Below, piece after piece: positions 33,401 to 42,997 of a stretch of 44,999 bases of DNA. The stretch's first letter is position 1. Each line of letters starts with the position of its first letter. The notes beneath the pieces are model-generated. The model ran no database searches. It was not told the origin of the DNA and saw nothing but the letters and a program-made list of their open reading frames with translations. The position numbers and the translations under genes are program-made. The stretch is taken from contig NMRA01000048.1 in the NCBI GenBank assembly GCA_002633005.1, positions 562,303 to 607,301 of the forward strand. The letters are read 5' to 3'. Source of the DNA: Phoronis australis. Lineage: Eukaryota; Phoronida; Phoronidae.

Positions 33401-36400
33401 TTTCTTCCATGCGGACGCAACCCAGACCGACGCTTTGTTGACTGGCGGACTTCACTCCGCCGGCGTCAGGCAAGCTTCGCATAAGCTTCTCAACACCATC
33501 CCAAATGTGATTGCTCCCTTCTGCCTCATATGTCCTGAAAGAATTAAAACGGTATACGCAATGCCAAAATGCAAACACACACAAGCTATTGAAGTAATTC
33601 AAATCGAAAAAGCACTCTAAAGGTTTATTAATTCTGGCTACTAATTATCTGAGAGATTGACACAAAACTTACTCTTGTGAAATTATCCCGTAGCACACAC
33701 TTATTATAGTCCAAGTATGTTCAGGTATGATAACCCTCTTGTGGTTTTGCCAACAGTTCTGTTTTCCTTTTGTATACTGTCACGCATCACGGAGCGTCGG
33801 TCGCCAAGCTTTTGTGTGTAAAAGTATATAAAACGTTGCAGTTTGCGGTCGTTGGCAAGATTCGGCATAACACATCAATTGTCTTGAAAGTGCAAATGAA
33901 AGCATTGATCGCCGGTCAAGTACGCTTGAAAACTAGGAACTATGTTGGTTCTTAGCTGAATACATTTTGTGATACAACTCCAACAAAAAGTGTTGCGTAA
34001 CCAATTGAAAACTGCACGTCAAACATGACAAGTAAGACAGAATAGTAACAGAACATACATTATCTCTCAACAACAAATTTGATAACGGCGCAAAGACAAC
34101 GCAATAGGACAGTAATCGTTATTTGATTCGACAGTTTCATTAAATAGTATTTTGTATGGTTTGCGTTTGAAAAAAGCAGCCTTAAACTTACAAAACATCG
34201 ACGCTGACTGGAGATTAAAAACCAAATAGTTCAGAACTGCCCCTCTCAGGTAAACTGAGAAAAAAGTTGATTGGCTCAAATATGGGTCTCCAGTCACCAA
34301 CTACTGTGAAGTGGCCAAAGCAATGGAATTGTCGTCAACAGCCGACATCATGGAACTGGGACGCCAACGCACGGTGCCGGTGTGAAAGATCATGCTCGCC
34401 CTAAAAGACGAGACAGAGAGAAACCATGCAGAACTGCGGAGATCCTTGGCTGCGTGATGATACTTGTACAGCCAAAGGGCATTCACTACTTGCAAACTTT
34501 GGTGGTGCTGCAAAACATGATTGTTGAGCATTAGTTGTTGTTTAGGACACATTGCCTTGTTTTAGCATTAATTTTAACCATGCGTTTGCATGCAAACGTG
34601 AAAGAGCGCGCGTTAATCGAAACATGCAGCCATTGTAGTTTGGACACAACACCTCGTTCTTAAGCATGATGGCGAATTCGTGCAAAGAAGTGAATAAATG
34701 CCAGACACATAAGAAACTGAACAATTTCGCCAGTGTTTGTCGCTCCTCGCTACTTGAAACTCCGGCGAAAATGCAGTTGCCCAAACAGGGACAACGACAG
34801 CAAACCACAGGCAAATCAAAACATGTAAACCAGCTTGCTCGCAATGAAACACGTCACCGTGATAGCGACTGCGACGATGGCAACTCCTGCCTGTTTGCGC
34901 TCGAGGTACATGAAGATCGAGTCCAGAAGGCGGTTTGATTCACGATCACGCCATGACTGACTATCGTGCAGACATTAACATTATCGACAAAAGAGACTTC
35001 GACGACACATGGCTCGCTTTATACCGACCGATTAATGAATCTACACTTGGGAAATTCCGAGCCATTGTCAACGTGAATACACCCCAGTCAGATGAACTCC
35101 CAAACCTGTTTTCTAGCTTAGGCAAGTTCAAAGATGTTAAGGTGAAACTTCGTATCAACCCTTCTGTTAAGGTGAAGCTTCGTATCGACNTGGACAAAGC
35201 CTTTTCAATTTAGCCGGTGGAGCGTGAGACCCCTGAGGTCCCAATCGAGTCCTCACGACAACTTCGCGTTATGTGTTAAGGTGAAACTTCGTATCAACCC
35301 TTCTGTTAAGGTGAAGCTTCGTATCGACCCTTCTGTTAAGGTGAAACTTCGTATCGACCCGTCTGTCCAACCAGTGGTCCAGGGTCACCCGTCGTGTGCA
35401 TCCTTAGCAGCTGAGATGAATCTGAACTACTGAGGAATAAATAGGTTACCAGGAGCTGAGTCTCTCAATCAGGAAGCTGTTCTCTAAAGTATTCACGCGT
35501 ACTTTTACTTGTTTTTTAGTTGTTTATAATTACAATTGTAAACAACTATTTGAGTAAGCGCTATCATGTAAACTCTGGACTGAATTAAGATAATGCTACT
35601 TATCGTTTGTGGGAAAATAAATTTGACTTGACCGCCATAAAAAATGTGAATTTTTGCTGTATTTGGTTTCCGTTGTTCACTGCAACCAGTTTACTCATGC
35701 GTTTATACAGCTAGATTCTAACCATTTGTGCATTTATTCCAGATCCCAAGGAACTTAGATTTCCATTAATGGAAAAAGCCCTTCACCATTACAAGGACCA
35801 ATCTCAAGCACCAGAACTATTACGCACATGTGGTGAAAAAATAAAGAATGCCGACGCCTTCGTAATTGTCACCTGCGAATACAACCACGCTATACCACCT
35901 GCTCTGGTGAATCTCCTTGACTACTTCGAATTAAGCCTGTATTCTTATAAGCCAAGTGGGATCGTTTGTTATTCAGCTGGTAAGTAAAAAAATAAGTTTT
36001 TAAATATGTTTATTGCATTCACAGTCATGACCGTGAGTACAGAGATAACAATGTAATATGAATTAACTATTTGTTTATACACAACCGTATTTTATAACAA
36101 AACGTTCACACTGACTGAAATATCGTATAATGGTCAAATGAATAAAGATCACATTATCAGACAAGAAGTAATCCTACAGGGATCCATCTTGTATCTAAAT
36201 GGTTCGAATATTCCAGTATGTGGACCTTTTACTGAAAACTGAAACGGAGACAAAGGAGACAAAAAAAAACGGGGTTCTACGTTGAGACCTGTGAATTGTG
36301 CATTCGTGCTGAATTCTTGTGGACTTTTTTCTCGTTTTCTCGGGCTTTTTGTTTCTCAGAGGCGGACCTTTTTGCCCACTTCGCCAAATGGGAGAGGGGG

Positions 36401-36997
36401 CTCATTCGAGCCCTCGAGCCCACTCTGGGTGCGCGCATGGATTTTGTGTCTGCAGAATGCGGTATTGTGAACTTGGCGGCCGTCACAATAACTTCTTCTA
36501 TTGTCACAAACTACAAAAACTGGAACGCTGTTTGAGCCTCGTTCAGGAGTAATGTCCATCTTTGGCATGGGCCTGTTAAGAGTCAGGGACTTCCAGGATA
36601 TATATGTTCTTCTCCATCTGTTGGCTGCAAATGTACATCCTCTGGTTGATTTCATCTTGCTTGACTGACCCCACAAATTTCTTGTTGTAAAAAGGTCAAT
36701 TGCACGTTAGAATGTTTAAACTGCTGGTTTTTACTGATTTCTTTAATTTCGAATGTATTTTTAGGCCAGTACGGCGGAATGAGGGCAGCGATGCCTCTGA
36801 GAGCCATGTTGGGTGAACTGGGATGTATCAGTGTGTCCAACATATTTGGCATACCCGTCGTGTACGAAGCTCTGAACGAGGACGGGGAGCCATTGAATGA
36901 ACACATGGAGAAGGGGGCCAAAATGATGATCACCCAGTTGGACTGGATGGCGCATGCCATGAAGAATCACCGAGTGGCGCACGGTGTGCCACAGTAG
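30416..36997 (+). CDS. NAD(P)H-dependent FMN reductase (LOT6-like flavoprotein), 3 exons
   Basis: Exons 30416-30536, 35743-35979 and 36765-36997 (TAG) join in phase into 196 residues, the usual length of the family. Known role: flavodoxin-fold enzyme reducing FMN or quinones with NAD(P)H, probably cytosolic; no signal peptide is seen. Evidence: an N-terminal beta strand with the phosphate-binding loop MFLGSVREGRFADRVGKFM, then CEYNHAIPPALVNLLDYF for flavin contact, then YSAGQYGGMRAAMPLRAML. The start MPALKVV follows gcggcaac; an in-frame ATG at 30362 would add 18 residues and is less likely because family members start near the first strand. Intron 1 is 5.2 kb and full of repeats. A candidate AATAAA is at 37600. 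Confidence 0.93.
30732..30780 (+). mobile_element. End of a G-run repeat (hAT-like terminus)
   Basis: cagtggcggatctaggata is followed by a run of G containing an N. The same kind of end appears at 44974 (cattggcggatttagggg) and, inverted, at 39468 (acgccactg). CAGTGGCG is compatible with hAT terminal repeats; the family is inferred. Confidence 0.5.
30938..30968. repeat. Perfect 14-bp hairpin
   Basis: ctgcgccaaactcg and its exact inverse cgagtttggcgcag flank the loop ccg. It lies in FMN reductase intron 1. Purpose unknown. Confidence 0.75.
31095..31255 (+). mobile_element. Repeat fragment related to 39215-39468
   Basis: Both copies have ccaggattttgcc, then cagacattc, then ggggcc and catggc, and then a run of C. 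The right terminus is lost here. It lies in FMN reductase intron 1. Confidence 0.6.
31256..33347. other. FMN reductase intron 1, no feature recognised
   Basis: No exon, tandem array or mobile element could be supported. A short tandem gcccaccgcg occurs at about 31259-31282. Confidence 0.5.
33348..34400 (-). other. Candidate nested two-exon gene on the opposite strand
   Basis: The minus strand has two open stretches with good splice signals that join in phase: 34305-34400 (acceptor ctctgtctcgtcttttag, donor gtagtt) and 33348-33534 (acceptor ttaattctttcag, TAG stop). The inferred ends read IFHTGTVRWRPSSMM and TYEAEGSNHIWDGVEKLM. No family is recognised, and the first stretch may instead be antisense of the gypsy fragment beside it. 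Any upstream exons are unknown. Confidence 0.22.
34620..35430 (+). mobile_element. Decayed Ty3/gypsy gag-pol junction fragment
   Basis: In order on the plus strand: a zinc-knuckle remnant (about 34660-34740, ...CKEVNKC and NFASVCRS), a D/S-rich linker ending CLFALEVH, a protease remnant (INIIDKRDFDD, with the catalytic DTG lost) and a spacer LGKFKDVKVKL before the reverse transcriptase, ending VQPVVQGH. This order matches gypsy polyproteins of marine animals. Stops and frame changes show it is dead; the reverse transcriptase itself is missing. It lies in FMN reductase intron 1. Confidence 0.65.
35133..35364 (+). repeat. 30-bp repeats grown from gypsy coding sequence
   Basis: Units of gttaaggtgaaacttcgtat plus cgacccttct encode VKVKLRIDPS. 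Two lie at 35137-35190 and three at about 35275-35364, separated by an unrelated stretch that follows an N. Only one VKL-type unit is expected at this place in gypsy pol, so the array probably formed after insertion. Confidence 0.8.
36240..36460 (+). repeat. Interspersed repeat, copy 1 of 2
   Basis: It shares ttgcccacttcgccaaat, ggctcattcgagccc and ctgggtgcgcgcatg (with small changes) with 39810-40005. It lies in FMN reductase intron 2. The family is not recognised. Confidence 0.7.
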
Positions 36998-37079
36998 TTC
37001 CTTAACATATTTGTTGTCATGGAGTTTAAAAGTTTCTTATTACGTTTGCTACATTACTGTATCAATGAACAGTTTGTTG

Positions 37080-37445
37080 TTTCATGACTAAAGTTTGACT
37101 AGGGATTTGTAAGTTTAGTCACATTTTAATCAAATTATTTTCACAACTGGGACGCACCATAGCGCAAACCATGACTAGACATTCAGGATATTTAGCCATT
37201 GACTAGAGTTTCATAAAATTTTGTCATTGACTTGAGTTTCATACTTTTTATCCATTGACTAGAGTTTCAGGACATTTAATCAGTGAGTAGAGATATTTAC
37301 TCATTTGACTAAAGTTTCACACCGTTTAGTCATTGACTAGAGCTTTTAGTACGTCCCAAATAAGCAAATGAAGTGACTAGAGCTCTAATCACTGAGTAAT
37401 GATCTAGTTATAACTAGAGGTGAAGCCTATTTAGTCATGACTAGA
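37080..37445. repeat. Degenerate 28-bp repeats rich in TGACTA/TAGTCA
   Basis: Units of attgactagagtttca start at 37198, 37226 and 37254, then continue diverged at 37282, about 37303 and about 37333. tagtcattgacta is itself a palindrome. The array starts about 80 bp after the FMN reductase stop and lies before its candidate AATAAA at 37600, so it may be in the 3' UTR. Confidence 0.8.
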
Positions 37446-37599
37446 GTTTTAGTCACAAATTGTTTCCGTGCAGTGTATTGAAGCACCAAATGATACATTT
37501 GTTACTGTAGTGGGAATTGAAAAGAAAGCAACGTACGCTAATTGTGACAGTCTCTGTTTGAATCGTATTAATGATAATGGTGATTAGACACAGAAACAT

Positions 37600-37605
37600 A
37601 ATAAA
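37600..37605 (+). terminator. Candidate FMN reductase polyadenylation signal
   Basis: AATAAA about 600 bp after the stop codon, the only plus-strand one I noticed nearby. Position-based only. Confidence 0.35.
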
Positions 37606-37767
37606 ACACTTTTTACTCACGAGTTACGAGCTGTATCCCAACAACTACCGTGCGTGACCTTTAAATAGTTTCTTTGAAGACAAGTGAGTCCAATTAAGTC
37701 AAGGATGTGCAATCCATCAGTATACAAACTAAACGCTAAACGAATACAAATTTGCCTTTATATAAAA

Positions 37768-37855
37768 GTGTGTGTGGGGGGGGGGGGGGGGNGTGGGTGT
37801 GTCTGTGCGTCTGTGTCTCTCTGTGTGTGGCGGTGTGCGTGCGCGCGCGCGTGTA
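37768..37855. repeat. G run and GT/GC simple repeat with an N
   Basis: A run of G of uncertain length (an N marks an unresolved base) is followed by GT-rich sequence and gcgcgcgcgc. It favours unusual DNA structure and assembly error. Confidence 0.85.
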
Positions 37856-38164
37856 AATTCAAGACTATAGTCGAACTAAACTTTACAACTGATCTGACTT
37901 CCCTCACATGATGCGACTGAATCTGTTCTCAACTTTGTCCACAACTTGTCCAGTGCCAAAATGCCGAATGCTCGAAATGGCGACACAATTTCTTGTTTTA
38001 CTTTTTACTTTTCTGAGACTGATACGCTATCTTTAAGTGAACTATAGTTTTAAATAAGGGATCGTATTTCCATTAGTACGAACATTTACAACGAAAAGCC
38101 TTTGTGTGGACCTTTCGCACTGAGGTTCAATATGTGATGTTCGTGCACCAGATGTAAACACATG

Positions 38165-38855
38165 TTAACTGTTAATTTCTGTTGAGCAAAGTTGGTTATT
38201 GTCTTTGAAGGTGCTGAGTTGTCTGAATCTGTCAATATGATTGATGTCAACGTTGACTGCTGTAAAATCTATGGTGCCGTAAATCTTTTTTTTTTGTCAA
38301 AAAGTTTTATTGTTATCGTAATGCAAATACAATAAAGCCAAACAGTATAAACATTCGCGCGCACAGTCACGCTCACATTCATACACAGGGGGGCCATTGG
38401 TTGTATGTAGTATAAATTAAAATAAAGGTGCTAGAGGGGCCCATCGTTCCTCGAAGTCGAGATACCTGCACTGGTTATAGTACATAACCTTTTCTACTTT
38501 GTAGTAATCAAAAACAAAATGTTTAAAAAGTGCAAAACATGGTTCTACATTCTGAAGTCTTTGCTTGTGTATGTGGTACTTGCCTAAACATAAAAGTAGA
38601 TTTATGATTTTTGGTCCATTAAAGGAGCCAAAAATTACGTCAAAATGATCAAGTTTCATATCAATTCCGCAGAGATTTTTTATCCAGTTTTCAACAATTT
38701 TCCAAAAACTTTGGACACGTAAACAAGACCAATACAAATGAAATGGTGCCGTAAATCTGGTATGTTGTACCGGCGTGGTCGATAACGGGGCGACCAGTTG
38801 GAGTATGTCCACTTGAGTACTCGCTGCATTTTATGTTCACCCACACTGCTGGCAT
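38165..38855 (-). pseudogene. Candidate exon interrupted by a LINE insertion
   Basis: If the LINE at 38287-38742 and one copy of its target duplication are taken out, the minus strand reads open from an ATG at 38855 to a TAA at 38165-38167, 72 codons. The third codon position is rich in C. The ATG directly follows a splice-acceptor-like ttttgatttag. The opening reads MPAVWVNIKCSEYSSG. No family is recognised; the frame could be chance. Confidence 0.3.
38287..38742 (-). mobile_element. 5'-truncated LINE with 16-bp target duplication
   Basis: It is flanked by the perfect duplication atggtgccgtaaatct (38271-38286 and 38743-38758). The minus strand ends in a poly-A tail of about 9 bases preceded by AATAAA. 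The coding part is the C-terminal zinc-finger region of an L1/Tx1-type reverse transcriptase (HLYWSCLRVQSFWKIVENWI, then GKYHIHKQR). Length 456 bp. The perfect duplication indicates a fairly recent insertion. Confidence 0.88.
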
Positions 38856-39035
38856 CTAAATCAAAATTTGTTTTTGTGATGGAAGGCTGGCTTATCGCCA
38901 AATTAAACATTTCACTACAAATATTCGTTAACTTAGTGCTTGGCCATCACATTTACTAACTTAAATCATGAATTTTGATCTATTGAAAATTGGTTTCACT
39001 CACGACTTAAAAAAACTGCACTGGTGAGGATAATT

Positions 39036-39768
39036 CACCTCGTCAAAAATACATTTTACCCTTAAAATTGTCATGTAACACAGCGATTTACGGGAATTAA
39101 GATGACTTTGGAGAAGAATTCCAGTACCACTTTTTTAGTCACCGTTAACTTTTTCAGTAAGCCGGGGCACGATGATGCGGGCCAGTTAAGCAAGCCGAGG
39201 ACACTAAGCGGCGCGAACCCCCGCCCCCCCAAAAACGAGTCACGCGCAGGGGCAGACAGGATGGGGGCAGGGCAGAGTCATAGCCAGGATTTTGCCCGTC
39301 AGACATTCGCACCCCCGAACAAACATACATCCTGGATTTTGAGTTAGGGCCGGGGCCGGGGCAGAGTATTTGCCAGAGGATTCGCATCCCCGAACTGCCA
39401 AATGGAATCTGGGAGAATTTCAGGGGGCCCCATGGCTCTTGCTCCCCCCCCCCTTAAATACGCCACTGCATCGCCCCGCTAGGCAATACGTAGCCCCTCG
39501 GTTGGCCGGTTAGGGACAATGACTTCCCATCGCTTTCTGTACGCATTTCGTTCCATGTATTTTAAACGGGCGGTAAGCCAAATCCGGCCACCGATTTTAT
39601 GTTTTCACCTCGTCAAAAATACATTCTACACTCAAAACTATCACTTGAGCTTACTTTCTTCAGTGGTCCTTTCTGCTTCTACACATATCTTCGATGAAAC
39701 ATATCTACTAGAATTAAGGTGACTTAGGAGAAGAATTACAACTTCACTTTTGGTCACTGTTAACTCGA
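39036..39768. repeat. Diverged direct duplication flanking a G/C-run repeat
   Basis: The stretch at 39036-39155 (ttcacctcgtcaaaaataca ... gagaagaatt ... gtcaccgttaact) recurs at 39605-39768 in the same order. The element at 39215-39468 lies between the copies. Confidence 0.65.
39215..39468 (-). mobile_element. G/C-run repeat with hAT-like right end
   Basis: It contains ccaggattttgcc, cagacattc and catggctctt and ends in a C run followed by aaatacgccactg, the inverse of cagtggcg seen at 30732. The other end is not clear. No ORF. Confidence 0.5.
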
Positions 39769-39809
39769 ATTTCTGGCGATGTGGACCTTTTTCTGACAAT
39801 AAAGCGGGA

Positions 39810-40005
39810 TGACTAAAAAACTTGAAACGGAGCACCACCCTCACTGTGACTGTGCGTCTGCGCCTTTTAGTGGACTTTTGTCTCGTTCTCTCGGACTTTT
39901 TGTTTCCCTGAGGCAGACCTTTCTGCCCATTTCGCCAAATAGGGGGAGGGGCTCGTTCGAGCCCCCCGAGCCCCCCCCCTGGGTGCGCGCATGCAGAGAT
40001 GCCGT
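39810..40005 (+). repeat. Interspersed repeat, copy 2 of 2
   Basis: Same family as 36240-36460, ending in a C-rich run and ctgggtgcgcgcatgcag. Confidence 0.7.
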
Positions 40006-40656
40006 GAATAATACGCCTACACGAAAGTCACGTATTTGTAAAGAAATGCGTGATTTTTCACCGCTCGTCCAGAGCGGCTTTTACCGGGATCAAAGAGAGC
40101 GCGGTGCCAGAGTCGGACTCGGTTGCGATGACCGCATTGTCCGGTGCGATTATAACCTGTAGTAAACACCTCTGCCTGCACATACTGGCGAATTTTCAAA
40201 ATGTATTAACCAACAGTTTTCGTTAGGAACAAATACTACAGCTGTATTCAGATGGAAAAAAACAACCAAGTCTGGTTTTCGATTTTTAAAAATCGATGAT
40301 CTGTTAAGCTAAAAACTACAAGCATTGGGTACGATTAAAGATAAACGACTGTGCGTATTGATATACTCGGTGATTTTCAAACGCTTATCAGAGTTAACAA
40401 TATCACGTGGCTATTCTTTCAATATAAGCTACAATGAAACATCTATGAATGACAACGCACAGTGACTAAATTAGATGTCAATAATTTTTAAAACATCGCT
40501 TATGGCCCAGTGCATTACGAACTACTTTACTCTAGGGGTAGTACCGCACTAACCGGAAAACTGCTATTCGCGGAAAAGCGCCAATTTTAATAGTTAGCTT
40601 GTAATTGTAATGGAACACCTGTGAAGACAACTAAGATAGCTAGCTTTGTAGACAAC
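40006..40656. other. Intergenic, no feature recognised
   Basis: Between the repeat copy and the 3' end of the LINE. No exon or repeat is supported. Confidence 0.5.
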
Positions 40657-40913
40657 GAGAGAGAGAGAGAGAGAGAAAACGCTTTTATTTACAGTACATA
40701 ATAATAATACATTGATTAAAATTTGATTTCAATTAGGAGTACTTCTAAAGGTAATTGACCGCTGATAAGAAGGTCCCCTGTACAAGATAAACAAATGGAA
40801 ATGCAAAAATCAGTAGGAGTACTTAAGAAAACAGTGAATTAGTGCAGAGAACGACCGACACGCCAGGAACCAAGAAGTAAACTGGCACAGCTCAGGAGAT
40901 TTTGATAATACAA

Positions 40914-42788
40914 TTAGATACTGTTACATATGAAGCAATTGGAAATATGACAAACTGGATCGTAGTTGCTAATAATAAAATTGGTTAAGAACCTGGAGAA
41001 TGCTTGCAAAGAATGCGTTTTTATTATATTTAGAGCAGAGACTGGTATTTCGTTGTTGTTTATAAGTCGAGGAATCTGAAATCTAATACAGGCTCTTGAT
41101 GACAATTTGTTGGACGGAGGAATTAAAATTTTGTGTTGTATTGTCGGTATAGTAGCTGAGTATTGATTCAGGTATGTAGGAGTTTTAATTTGTCTGGTTG
41201 GCTTATATTGGATGGGTTTAATAAAGAAGTTGTTAGTGTAAAAATACTTAGGAAGTTGATTATTGAGGAATTTGTAGTAAAATTTTGCAGTTGAGATTTT
41301 AAAGATGTCTTGAACTAGAGGGAGGCGAAGTTCCTTACATATGGGCAGAGAGTGAGCATTATAACTGGAATTTGATATATTCCTAAGTATTCTTTTCTGG
41401 GCTGTTTGAAGTTTCTTAGTGTTGCCAAAACCCCAAGTAGTAATGCCATAGTTTAAATGTGGAAGGACAAGTGAATTATATATCAACTTGAGAGCTGGAA
41501 GAGGAAGATAAGATTTCAATTTGTATAAGAGTCCACCGAGATTGTTAAGTTTGTTTGAGATGAGGTTAATGTGGGGGGACCATGAGAGGTTTTTGTCAAC
41601 AGTAATACCGAGGAAAGGAAAACTGCTCACATGATATATTGTTTTGCTATTTATATAGATGGTGGGAATAATACATTTTTCAATTTTCTTTTGGGGGTAG
41701 TGGAAGATCATTAATTTACTTTTTGATGTGTTAATTGAAAGTTTGTTCACAGAAAACCAGTCTGAAATAGATTTAAGGTTGTTGTTGATGGTGGTTGATT
41801 GCTGTAAAGTGTGTTGGGAAGATTCAGTCAGTTTGTAAGGTGTGACGAGGCAAGTGTCGTCAGCATAAAGAAGTGTGTCCATGGGAGAAGAAAACGAAAG
41901 ATCATTTATGTAAACTAGGAAGAGAAGTGGGCCTAGGACAGAGCCTTGGGGAACCCCGGTAGATATTGGTAACCAACTGGAAGTTGTATCACTTAGTGAA
42001 ACATATTGGGTGCGGTTTGAGAGATAACTTTTAAACAGTGTATATTCAACTCCAGTAATACCATAGTGATTTATCTTTTGCAAGAGTATTTGGTGGTCTA
42101 TTGTGTCGAAAGCTTTCGAGAGATCTAGAAAGATGACCAGGGGATTCATGTCATTATCAAGATGGGAACAAATGCGGTCTAAAAGTTCAAGCGAAGCAAG
42201 TTCTGTAGAGTGACATTTCCTGAAACCATATTGATGTTTATTAAGTATATCATTTTCATTTAGGAAAGTTGAAAGTTGATTATGGATAATTTTTTCTATA
42301 ATTTTTGAGATTGTTGGAAGAATAGAAATGGGTCTATAATTGCCCGGGTGCTCTGGGTCCAAACCATGTTGTTTAAAAACTGGGATCACCTTAGCAATCT
42401 TTAGAGCATCGGGAAATATACCAGTGTGTAAGCACTGGTTGATGATGGTCGTGAGAGGTTCAATTATAAAAGGACTGCTTATTTTGATAATTTCAGATGA
42501 TAAATTGTCATGACCAGTGCTATTTTTTGCGTCCATGTCTTTTATAATATCTAGTACATGTTTATTATTAATTGGTTTGAAAGAGAACTTAAATTTGTTT
42601 GGCGTGGGAAGATAGTCTTTGAAATTCTTGTTTTTTATCATAGTTATTGATTCAGAAAGGGATGGGCCGATTTGGGTAAAGTAGGTGTTGAATAAACTTG
42701 CCATTTCGGGTAGGTCACTGGTTTTAGTGTTATCTGAACGTAAGAGACATTCTGGGGTGTCATTTTTTGTTCGAACGCCGTTGTTCAT
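40914..42788 (-). CDS. Reverse transcriptase part of the LINE polyprotein
   Basis: 624 codons from the first methionine; the frame is open upstream to the frameshift at 43057-43061, so this start is not the natural one. Motifs in order: NYRPISILPTISKIIEKIIH, QYGFRKCHST, FLDLSKAFDTIDH (catalytic Asp, motif A), GVPQGSVLGPLLFLVYINDL and YADDT (motif C). The thumb and the conserved tail LVLPHLNYGITTWGFGN ... LQTAQKRILRNI follow. Known role: target-primed reverse transcription of the element RNA. The tail pattern is typical of Jockey/CR1-group LINEs. All catalytic residues are present. Confidence 0.93.
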   Translation of the reverse strand: MNNGVRTKNDTPECLLRSDNTKTSDLPEMASLFNTYFTQIGPSLSESITMIKNKNFKDYLPTPNKFKFSFKPINNKHVLDIIKDMDAKNSTGHDNLSSEIIKISSPFIIEPLTTIINQCLHTGIFPDALKIAKVIPVFKQHGLDPEHPGNYRPISILPTISKIIEKIIHNQLSTFLNENDILNKHQYGFRKCHSTELASLELLDRICSHLDNDMNPLVIFLDLSKAFDTIDHQILLQKINHYGITGVEYTLFKSYLSNRTQYVSLSDTTSSWLPISTGVPQGSVLGPLLFLVYINDLSFSSPMDTLLYADDTCLVTPYKLTESSQHTLQQSTTINNNLKSISDWFSVNKLSINTSKSKLMIFHYPQKKIEKCIIPTIYINSKTIYHVSSFPFLGITVDKNLSWSPHINLISNKLNNLGGLLYKLKSYLPLPALKLIYNSLVLPHLNYGITTWGFGNTKKLQTAQKRILRNISNSSYNAHSLPICKELRLPLVQDIFKISTAKFYYKFLNNQLPKYFYTNNFFIKPIQYKPTRQIKTPTYLNQYSATIPTIQHKILIPPSNKLSSRACIRFQIPRLINNNEIPVSALNIIKTHSLQAFSRFLTNFIISNYDPVCHISNCFICNSI

Positions 42789-42997
42789 AACTGTCTTTAT
42801 TGTATCCCATGTTTTATTTATGTCAGACTTCCCTTTTTCGAATGTGTCATAATAGTAAGATTGCTTGGCGGAATCAATAGTTTTTTTGAGAATCTTGTTG
42901 TAGACTTTAAGATTGTTGTGGCATGTAGCGTAGGATTGTGTGTTGCGAGGGGTTGTCTTGGTTTGTTTGTACAGTTTATCTCGGTAACGAATGGAAA

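Noticed and set aside
38417-38812. 131-codon frame as one LINE protein
   Set aside because: The part above 38742 is target DNA outside the target duplication; only the part below belongs to the LINE.
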